A DNA stretch of 13,292 nucleotides from JALZCH01 sp036400075. Its GTDB lineage: Bacteria > Acidobacteriota > Blastocatellia > Pyrinomonadales > Pyrinomonadaceae. Positions within the stretch are counted from its first letter, which is position 1; every line of letters begins with the position of its first letter. Location: positions 1-13,292 of the forward strand of contig DASWLV010000007.1 of the NCBI GenBank assembly GCA_036400075.1, read 5' to 3'. Under the pieces are notes generated by a model. It was not told the DNA's origin and searched no databases. It saw only the letters and a list, made by a program, of their open reading frames with translations. The position numbers and the translations under genes were made by a program. Of the stretch, positions 1-5,088 are shown piece after piece.

Positions 1-1
1 T

Positions 2-556
2 CAAACCGGAAACCCGACGGGCGTGATGCTGCAAATCGGGACGCGCAACACGCAAAATTTTGAGCTTCTAAAAAGCGTCGGGCGGCAGCAGGAATTTCCC
101 GTTTTGCTCAAACGCGGTTTCGGAATTACGCTCGACGAATCCCTCAACGCCGCCGAATATCTCGCTAGCGAAGGCAATCGCAAAGTCATTTTCGGGCTGC
201 GCGGAATGAAAACCAACATCGCCGACCCACATCGAAATTTCGTGGATTTCGCGCACGTTCCGGTCGTTAAACGCCTGACGCGGATGCCGGTTTGCATTGA
301 TCCGTCACACTCGGTCGGCGCGCGCAGCCGCGGACCCGAAGGAATTCTCGACATCATTCACGTCACGGCGCAGGGCGTTATTGCCGGCGCGAATATGATT
401 CTCGTTGATTTTCATCCCGAACCGACCAAAGCATTGGTTGACGGAGCGCAGGCGCTTCTCTTAAGCGAGCTATCGTATTTTCTCGAAGACGTGCAGATTG
501 CTCGCGAGGCGTATGAAAAACGCTTATCTCGATTTCAGCATAGCTCCGACGCTTAA
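2..556 (+). CDS. aroF: 3-deoxy-7-phosphoheptulonate (DAHP) synthase, C-terminal part (5' end cut by window)
   Basis: This enzyme condenses phosphoenolpyruvate with erythrose 4-phosphate in the first step of the shikimate pathway (cytoplasmic). Only about 184 C-terminal residues are present, roughly half of a normal class I-beta enzyme. The frame is open from the window edge, so the true start lies outside. Seen directly: the LQIGTRNTQNF strand motif near the start, PVLLKRG (the Lys-Arg phosphate/PEP-binding segment), a GLRG motif at 194-205, the hallmark DPSHSVG containing the metal-binding His, and FHPEPTKALVDG near the end containing the metal-binding Asp. Odd points: the usual CERG motif reads GLRG, and the Glu metal ligand before the HPEP motif is Asp (codon 407-409). 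The gene converges with the methyltransferase at 580-1488, with only 23 bp between the stops. No ACT or chorismate mutase domain is fused at the C terminus; the missing N terminus cannot be judged. Family assignment is secure; the substitutions suggest a divergent subfamily. Confidence 0.9.
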   Translation, partial: QTGNPTGVMLQIGTRNTQNFELLKSVGRQQEFPVLLKRGFGITLDESLNAAEYLASEGNRKVIFGLRGMKTNIADPHRNFVDFAHVPVVKRLTRMPVCIDPSHSVGARSRGPEGILDIIHVTAQGVIAGANMILVDFHPEPTKALVDGAQALLLSELSYFLEDVQIAREAYEKRLSRFQHSSDA

Positions 557-579
557 TTTAGCTTGATTTACAGCAGTCT

Positions 580-1488
580 TCAGTTAATGCCGTTTAAGTT
601 ATTGCACAATTTGTAAATTACGACGCCGACGAGCAGAGATTCACGCGGCATTTGCCGAAACTTTTTATTGAGTTTTGTGAAATCAATCGAAGTTTCCTCG
701 AAATAATCTATTTTAGCAATCTCAACCGCAAGTCCGGCTTTTTCAAAAGCATTCATAAATTCGTGATGCCTGAGACGATTCGGCGTGCCTCGATTCGAGC
801 CTGTCAAACGCCACAAATTGTCTGGAAACTGTAGAAACGTCAGCGGGTCTTCATATTGAAACCAGCAATCGTGCGGACCGAAATCAACGCGGTGCAGCGC
901 AATTCCGTCCGGCTTTAAAAGGCGTTTGTTGATTTCCGCGAAAGACTCAAGGTTTGAAATGTGTTCGCCGACCTGAAATGAGCAAACGATGTCATATTTT
1001 TTCCCCGGCTTTGCGGTTTCAATCGGTTCGCGAATCAGCTCGATGCGGTCGGAATATTTTTCGGGAAAATCGGCGGCGCGCAAATCTTTCGCCCATGCGA
1101 TTTCAGGATAAAACCGCGACCAGTTATCTTCGATGCCTCGATACCAATCTTTTGCAGTTGCACCCGTATAATCGCCGGGAAAGCGGTCAATGACGGTGTA
1201 AGATGCCGCGCCAGCCGCCAAAATCGCCAAACCGGAAGTCAGATAATCGCCCGCGCCGATTTCGCAAACGTGCTTTCCTTCAACAGTTCCGACATACTTT
1301 TGCAACAGATTCAAACCCAAAAAAGCGTAACGCTCCAATTCTTCATCAGCGCCCGTAAAAAAAGCTCCGGCGCGCGGGCGTTTTAAACGCCAACGCCTGA
1401 ACGCCGGAATCCCCATCAAAAAGTTTTTCCCGGCTTCTTTAAAAACATCTTTAGCGACGTTTACGCGCCCTGATTTGGTTCGATCCAT
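580..1488 (-). CDS. Class I SAM-dependent methyltransferase, substrate unknown
   Basis: This is a 302-residue soluble protein with a Rossmann-type methyltransferase core. Motif I reads VCEIGAGD (about residues 74-81), followed by an acidic strand end VIDRF (about 99-103). Later come a strand-4-like segment KYDIVCSFQVGEHI and LLKPDGIALHRVDFG, the usual post-motif segment of small-molecule and sugar/lipid-type methyltransferases. The C-terminal part (residues 220-302) is aromatic-rich with no domain I recognise. I chose the ATG at 1488 because a longer frame begins at a TTG (1548) lying inside the loop of an intrinsic terminator, and because a promoter-like sequence at 1496-1523 sits between that terminator and this ATG. 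It follows the S8 protease on the same strand but is separated from it by the terminator, so it is probably transcribed alone. It could act on a membrane or cell-wall component given the neighbouring envelope proteins, but nothing in the sequence fixes a substrate. Confidence 0.8.
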   Translation of the reverse strand: MDRTKSGRVNVAKDVFKEAGKNFLMGIPAFRRWRLKRPRAGAFFTGADEELERYAFLGLNLLQKYVGTVEGKHVCEIGAGDYLTSGLAILAAGAASYTVIDRFPGDYTGATAKDWYRGIEDNWSRFYPEIAWAKDLRAADFPEKYSDRIELIREPIETAKPGKKYDIVCSFQVGEHISNLESFAEINKRLLKPDGIALHRVDFGPHDCWFQYEDPLTFLQFPDNLWRLTGSNRGTPNRLRHHEFMNAFEKAGLAVEIAKIDYFEETSIDFTKLNKKFRQMPRESLLVGVVIYKLCNNLNGIN

Positions 1489-1495
1489 TTTGTTA

Positions 1496-1523
1496 ATTTT
1501 AACCGCAAATCTGTTTTTGCCAA
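1496..1523 (-). promoter_or_regulatory. Candidate sigma70-type promoter of the methyltransferase, possibly leaderless
   Basis: On the minus strand TTGGCA (1518-1523) and TAAAAT (1496-1501) are separated by 16 bp. The -10 hexamer ends only 7 nt before the ATG at 1488, so transcription would begin at or within a base or two of the start codon. No Shine-Dalgarno is visible there, consistent with a leaderless mRNA. It lies just downstream of the terminator at 1532-1569, which implies the gene needs its own promoter. Confidence 0.5.
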
Positions 1524-1531
1524 GAATCAAT

Positions 1532-1569
1532 AAAAAAAGAGGGCTCAAAAATTGAAGCCCTCTTTTTTT
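1532..1569 (-). terminator. Intrinsic terminator of the S8 protease gene (bidirectional)
   Basis: Fourteen-base arms (1532-1545 and 1556-1569) pair perfectly around a 10-nt loop. The stem has a GAGGGCT core extended by A/T runs, giving a U-tract on either strand. It begins 14 bp after the stop codon of the protease (1584), so it should end that transcript. Its symmetry means it would also stop transcription coming from the DAHP synthase side. Confidence 0.9.
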
Positions 1570-1583
1570 CGATTTAATTTCGG

Positions 1584-3008
1584 TTATTCGCCGACAGCTT
1601 TAGCGGCGTTCAAACGTCCGGCGTTTTCGATTTTGCCGTCGAGCGCGTCCAATTTATCAACCGATTTTAAAAGCCGTTCGCGCAAATCCTCGACGCTCAA
1701 ATTCGGTTTGACCGCCAAAACAAGCGCGGCAACGCCGGAAACTTGCGGCGTCGCCATCGAAGTCCCGGAGGCTTCGCGGTAATTGCCTTTGAGCCAGGTG
1801 CTCATAATTTCTTTGCCCGGCGCGGCGATGTGAACCGATTTCGCACCGTAATTTGAGAACGAAGCGAGCGCATCAAACCTGTCCAGAGCCGCTACGCTGA
1901 CGACGTTAGGCAATTTGTAGCTCGAAGGATAATGTGGAAATTTATCTGTATTCGCGCTCGAATTTCCGGCGGCGGCGACAAATAAAATGCCTTCTTCGCC
2001 GGCTTTGCGAATCGCGTCTTCCAGCGCGCGCGAATACTGGGTCGAACCCCAGCTTGCGCTGATGACGCGGACGTTGACGCCCGCCCGTTTGCGGTCAATC
2101 GCGTAGTTTATGGCTTCAATCGCGTTTTTCGTCGAACCGAAACCGCCTTTGCCCAAAAACTTGAGCGGCATTATCTCGACGTTCCAGTTGATTCCGGCGA
2201 TTCCTTCGTTGTTATCGCCGACCGCGCCGACGACTCCGGCACAGTGCGTTCCGTGACCGTTATCGTCCATCGGATCGCCGATATTTTCCGCCGAATTAAA
2301 ACCTTGTTTGTCGTCGAATGTTCCCAATTCGTCGTCTTTGTAAGCCGGAACCGAATCGGGACGCTGCCAGATGTTTTCGATTAAATCCTGATGCGTATAA
2401 TCAACGCCGCTGTCAAGAACCGCGACGACGATTTTGCGGCTGCCTTTGGTTTTTGCCCAAGCGTTTATCGCATCAATGTCGGCTTTTTCCTTGCCGTTGT
2501 TTTGCCCGTTGTTTCTGAGCGCCCATTGCGCGACGAAATACGGATCGTTCGGAAGATTTTCGCCATCGTCGACTGACGGAGCAACGGCTTTGTCGCTGCT
2601 ATCGGGCGGAGCGAGCTTGATTTCAAAATTCGGCTCGGCGTATTCGACCATCTCGCCGAGTTGCCGGTATTCTTCGGCGACGGCTTCGGGAGCGCGATTG
2701 CTTAAATCGTCAATCGCCACCAGGTTTTTGACCGATTCGATTTCGTCTTCAACCAAATCGTTTTTGCGGTCGGCGATTTTCTTGATTTCCGATAAAGAAA
2801 CATTTGCTTTGAATCGAACCAACACTTCCGGTTCGCGTTCGGCGCGCGAGCGCGACATCGCACAAGCTTTTGTTGATTCGGGTTTAGCTGTTGTTGCTAA
2901 GTTTTCGTTGTGCTGAAATTCCCAGCGTCTGATTTGTCCGACAACTGCGGCAATAACAATTAATGAAGCCGCGATTGCAAGATGAAGCCAAATATTTTGA
3001 CGATTCAT
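1584..3008 (-). CDS. Subtilisin-like serine protease (peptidase family S8), membrane-targeted, with propeptide
   Basis: This is a 474-residue exported endopeptidase. Residues 7-25 form a hydrophobic segment after a short N terminus (signal peptide or signal anchor; no clear AxA cleavage site or lipobox). Residues about 60-132 resemble an inhibitor-type prodomain: EVLVRFK near its start and a YAEPNFEIKLA ending, typical of S8 proteases. The catalytic domain (about 155-470) shows the full triad: Asp199 in VAVLDSGVD, His252 in GHGTHCAG, Ser417 in SGTSMATP. The oxyanion Asn349 lies in AAAGNS. A YFVAQWAL segment before the catalytic domain is the usual entry of this subfamily. There is no additional C-terminal domain. 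The ATG at 3008 is the only sensible start that keeps the hydrophobic segment. The gene lies 63 bp after a small same-strand gene (3072-3353) and ends at a strong terminator. It probably degrades or processes proteins in the periplasm or outside; substrates are unknown. Confidence 0.93.
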   Translation of the reverse strand: MNRQNIWLHLAIAASLIVIAAVVGQIRRWEFQHNENLATTAKPESTKACAMSRSRAEREPEVLVRFKANVSLSEIKKIADRKNDLVEDEIESVKNLVAIDDLSNRAPEAVAEEYRQLGEMVEYAEPNFEIKLAPPDSSDKAVAPSVDDGENLPNDPYFVAQWALRNNGQNNGKEKADIDAINAWAKTKGSRKIVVAVLDSGVDYTHQDLIENIWQRPDSVPAYKDDELGTFDDKQGFNSAENIGDPMDDNGHGTHCAGVVGAVGDNNEGIAGINWNVEIMPLKFLGKGGFGSTKNAIEAINYAIDRKRAGVNVRVISASWGSTQYSRALEDAIRKAGEEGILFVAAAGNSSANTDKFPHYPSSYKLPNVVSVAALDRFDALASFSNYGAKSVHIAAPGKEIMSTWLKGNYREASGTSMATPQVSGVAALVLAVKPNLSVEDLRERLLKSVDKLDALDGKIENAGRLNAAKAVGE

Positions 3009-3025
3009 ATTTTATGAGTTTGTCT

Positions 3026-3069
3026 AATTTGTCGAGTTACGAGTGATTTTCTCGGAAACTCGATAAATT
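3026..3069 (-). repeat. Imperfect inverted repeat between the 93-residue gene and the protease
   Basis: Three nested arm pairs can be read: AATTT/AAATT (3026-3030, 3065-3069), TCGAGTT/AACTCGA (3032-3038, 3057-3063) and CGAG/CTCG (3040-3043, 3051-3054), around a 7-nt A/T loop. It begins 3 bp beyond the small gene's stop and ends 17 bp before the protease ATG. No U-run follows on the minus strand, so it is not a classical terminator. It could be an mRNA-processing or stabilising hairpin, an operator, or a degenerate repeat. Confidence 0.5.
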
Positions 3070-3071
3070 CG

Positions 3072-3353
3072 CTAAACTATGTGATTTGCGCCGTTGAAAT
3101 TGAAAAGACGCAGAGATTCTCCTGCGTCGTCGGCGCGATATTCGTAATTTTTTCCCTTTGCATTCAGTTGAATGCGATGTCCCGAAACAACCATCTGTCC
3201 GCTCAACTCGTCATTGACGGGTGCGCCGAGAGACATATCGGGAAAATCAGTCGATTCAACCGTACTTTCCGAAATTTCGTTTTCCGCGATTCCAAGCCGC
3301 TTTGCCAAATCCGATTTGGCGCGGGTGACCGCGTGTTGTTGATTATTCGCCAT
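3072..3353 (-). CDS. Small conserved-type protein (93 aa) of unknown function
   Basis: The protein begins with a helical, charged segment (AKSDLAKRLGIAENEI, about residues 12-27). It continues with a FPDMSLGAP motif (about 37-45), then a beta-rich stretch with SGQMVVSGHRIQLNAKGKNYEYR. The order 'DLAxRLG-xxxI ... PDxSLGxP ... GxxI.L.A.GxxYEYR' is one I associate with a widespread uncharacterised domain of Chloroflexi, cyanobacteria and Acidobacteria, where the Ala of SLGAP is usually Cys. That recollection has not been checked by a search. There is no signal peptide or membrane segment, so the protein is probably cytoplasmic as drawn. The ATG at 3353 has AAGG directly next to it, which is too close to be a normal ribosome binding site. 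A promoter-like sequence lies at 3386-3415. It lies upstream of the S8 protease on the same strand, so a functional link is possible but unproven. Confidence 0.7.
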   Translation of the reverse strand: MANNQQHAVTRAKSDLAKRLGIAENEISESTVESTDFPDMSLGAPVNDELSGQMVVSGHRIQLNAKGKNYEYRADDAGESLRLFNFNGANHIV

Positions 3354-3385
3354 CCTTGATTAATTCGGTTTTAAGCGCAACGATT

Positions 3386-3415
3386 ATTTTGCTCTCGTCT
3401 GGGGCGATTCGTCAA
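3386..3415 (-). promoter_or_regulatory. Candidate promoter for the 93-residue gene and S8 protease
   Basis: On the minus strand TTGACG (3410-3415) and CAAAAT (3386-3391) are spaced by 18 bp, about 32 bp upstream of the ATG at 3353. The -35 is near consensus and the -10 is moderate. If active, it would separate this pair from the upstream prmA-rsmE operon. Confidence 0.4.
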
Positions 3416-3433
3416 TTCCCGAACAGCCTTTTT

Positions 3434-3449
3434 ATCCGAAATTTCGGAT
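3434..3449. repeat. Perfect 16-bp palindrome downstream of rsmE
   Basis: ATCCGAAATTTCGGAT is fully self-complementary, with a further TCCGAA copy at 3456-3461 that can pair with one arm. It lies 18 bp after the rsmE stop. On the + strand it is followed by a T-run, but there is no + strand gene to terminate. On the minus strand the following bases are A-rich, so terminator function for rsmE is doubtful. It resembles degenerate TTCGGAT-type spacer repeats; a similar word occurs near 11535. Confidence 0.5.
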
Positions 3450-3467
3450 TTTTTGTCCGAAGTTTCA

Positions 3468-4199
3468 TTAACGTAAATCTCCAAACAAATGTTGCAATAA
3501 AGCAACTGTAACAATTGCCGCCGTTTCCGCCCGCAGAATCCTGCCTCCGAGCGTCAGAATTCTAAAATTTTCGGCGCGCGCCAATTCGATTTCGCGTTCG
3601 TCCCAACCGCCTTCCGCTCCGACGACGATTGTTAATTTTTCAAAATCCCTGTTCGGTATTTGATTCAATTCCTCACCGCCGCGTTCGGCGAAAAAGATGC
3701 GTTCGCCCGAACTCGTTTTGACGAAATCTTCAAAATCAATCGGCTTTTCAACTTCGGGAACAACAGCGCGCCCCGATTGTTTCGCGGCTTCGAGCGCAAT
3801 GCGCCGCCAGCGTTCGAGTTTTTTGGCGACATCTTTTTCGTCTTTGATTTTCACATCGGCGCGCGCGGTTTCGAGCGGCAAAATTCGTTTTACGCCCAAC
3901 TCGGTCGCTTTCTGCACGACCAAATCAAACTTTTCGCCTTTCAAAAGCGCAACGGCAAGCGTTAAATTCAAATCCGATTCGGGCGACGGCGCATTGATTT
4001 TTTCTAAAATTAATAACGAAACAGCTTTCCGCTCGATTCGTTCAATCGAACACAGAAACTCGTTTCCCATGCCGTCAAAAACCGCGACCTTTTCGCCGGC
4101 TCGCAAACGCAAAACATCACGCAAATGACGCGATTCATCTTCGTTTAACCGAATTTCCTTTTCGCTGAAATTTTCCGGCGCGGCAAAGAATCTACGCAT
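3468..4199 (-). CDS. rsmE: 16S rRNA (uracil(1498)-N(3))-methyltransferase RsmE
   Basis: This cytoplasmic enzyme methylates N3 of U1498 in 16S rRNA, in the decoding region of the 30S subunit. The 243-residue length is normal for the family. Residues about 1-70 form the N-terminal PUA-like RNA-binding domain (MRRFF start, DESRHLRDVLRLRAG). Residues about 76-243 form the SPOUT/trefoil-knot domain, with the signature segments LLKGEKFDLVVQKATELGV (85-103), EAAKQSGR (137-144), GAEGGW (194-199) and LGGRILRAETAA (217-228), the SAM-binding knot. The start codon overlaps the prmA stop by 8 bp (4192-4199), indicating translational coupling. prmA-rsmE adjacency is a common arrangement in bacteria. No key residue appears missing. 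There is no clear terminator directly after it. Confidence 0.96.
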   Translation of the reverse strand: MRRFFAAPENFSEKEIRLNEDESRHLRDVLRLRAGEKVAVFDGMGNEFLCSIERIERKAVSLLILEKINAPSPESDLNLTLAVALLKGEKFDLVVQKATELGVKRILPLETARADVKIKDEKDVAKKLERWRRIALEAAKQSGRAVVPEVEKPIDFEDFVKTSSGERIFFAERGGEELNQIPNRDFEKLTIVVGAEGGWDEREIELARAENFRILTLGGRILRAETAAIVTVALLQHLFGDLR

Positions 4200-5085
4200 T
4201 ATTTATGACAATCGAAATCCATTCGCCTTGAGCTTGAATTTTGAAATTTGAAATTTGCAATTTGTTCAATTCGCCTGTCACCCAATCTTGCTGCTCGCGC
4301 AAAATTCCCGATAAAGCAAGCGTTTTAACGGCTTTCTCGACTAACAACGGCAGCAGCGGCACAATCACATCAGCCGTTAAATTCGCCGCAACAAAATCAA
4401 ACTGCGGCGTTTCAGGTTTAATCGAGCCGACGTAAAACTCGATTTTGTCCGCAACGCCGTTTATTTCGGCATTTTCTGCGGCAATTCTCACCGAATCTAC
4501 ATCGGTGTCGCACGCCAAAATATTTTCGCCCTTCGCTTTTCGACTTTCGCCTTGTAGCTTTGCCGCTGCCATTGCCAAAACGCCGGTTCCCGTTCCGACA
4601 TCGAAAAAACTCATTTCCGGCTCGTAATTTTCTTCGATTGCCTGCAAACAAAGCCGCGTAGTTTCGTGCGTTCCGGTTCCGAAAGCCATTCCCGGCTCGA
4701 TTCTTAAAACGATTTTGTCTGTCGTTTCAATTTCGCTCCAAGTCGGCGCAACAATAAATTTTGCCGTTTCGGTCGGTCGCCAGTGTTTTTTCCACTCCGC
4801 CAGCCAATCGTGGTTTTCAACTTCGCGCAAATTGATTTCGTTAATTGAATCGAGCGGCAAATTGTAAATTGTCAGCGAATTTTTGATTTCGCTTTCGATT
4901 GTTTCCAGATTCGGCTTTTCATCAAAATAACCAATGACGGAAACCGTTTCGCCGATTTCCTTTTTGCCGAGCGTGCTGTATTCGGTGCCATTTGCGCCCG
5001 CTTCGTTTAATCCGAATTCAACGGCTTCGACGGCTCCGGGCGCGAGCGAAACGTCAACCGCAAACCACGTTTTTTGATTTTCCAT
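4192..5085 (-). CDS. prmA: Ribosomal protein L11 methyltransferase PrmA
   Basis: This enzyme trimethylates lysines and the N terminus of ribosomal protein L11, using SAM, in the cytoplasm. The 297-residue protein has the small N-terminal L11-recognition domain (about 1-95) and a linker with DWLAEWKKHWRP (93-104), a family hallmark. The Rossmann methyltransferase domain follows: EPGMAFGTGTHETT (130-143), motif I DVGTGTG (162-168), an acidic Asp in ACDTD and ANLTADV (234-240). The start is the ATG at 5085, 3 bp after the kinase stop, so it is co-transcribed with the kinase. The downstream end overlaps rsmE by 8 bp. Odd features: two stretches look like inserted simple-sequence repeats read in frame. 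One is QGESRKAKGE after the motif I helix (coded by 4526-4554). The other is KLQISNFKIQAQ near the C terminus (coded by 4234-4264). Both lie in likely surface loops or edge strands, so activity is probably retained. Confidence 0.95.
   Translation of the reverse strand: MENQKTWFAVDVSLAPGAVEAVEFGLNEAGANGTEYSTLGKKEIGETVSVIGYFDEKPNLETIESEIKNSLTIYNLPLDSINEINLREVENHDWLAEWKKHWRPTETAKFIVAPTWSEIETTDKIVLRIEPGMAFGTGTHETTRLCLQAIEENYEPEMSFFDVGTGTGVLAMAAAKLQGESRKAKGENILACDTDVDSVRIAAENAEINGVADKIEFYVGSIKPETPQFDFVAANLTADVIVPLLPLLVEKAVKTLALSGILREQQDWVTGELNKLQISNFKIQAQGEWISIVINNA
4234..4264. repeat. Intragenic degenerate TTGAAATTT tandem repeat within prmA
   Basis: About three imperfect copies of TTGAAATTT/TTGCAATTT run in tandem inside the prmA coding sequence. 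On the coding strand they read CAAATTTCAAATTTC-like and give the ISNFKIQ peptide. The composition is far more A/T-rich than the flanking coding DNA, which suggests repeat insertion or slippage rather than ancestral coding sequence. Confidence 0.55.
4526..4554. repeat. Intragenic CTTTCGC/CTTCGC-type repeat within prmA
   Basis: Repeated TTCGC/TTTCG words at 4526-4554 encode the charged QGESRKAKGE segment that sits between the motif I helix and the next strand. Most PrmA proteins have only a few residues here, so this looks like an in-frame insertion of a simple repeat. Confidence 0.5.
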
Positions 5086-5088
5086 TAA

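Noticed and set aside
1489..1548. N-terminal extension of the methyltransferase from a TTG codon at 1548
   Set aside because: It would start inside the loop of a strong terminator and read through the probable promoter; the ATG at 1488 fits better.
2434..2916. 160-codon open frame on the + strand
   Set aside because: Antisense to the propeptide and catalytic Asp region of the S8 protease; Ser-rich shadow frame.
3081..3359. 92-codon + strand frame overlapping the small minus-strand gene
   Set aside because: The minus frame has coherent family-like motifs (PDMSLGAP, YEYR); the plus frame has none and lies against the direction of the neighbours.
3434..3454. Palindrome plus T-run as a + strand terminator
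   Set aside because: No + strand gene ends nearby, and on the minus strand the bases after the hairpin are A-rich.
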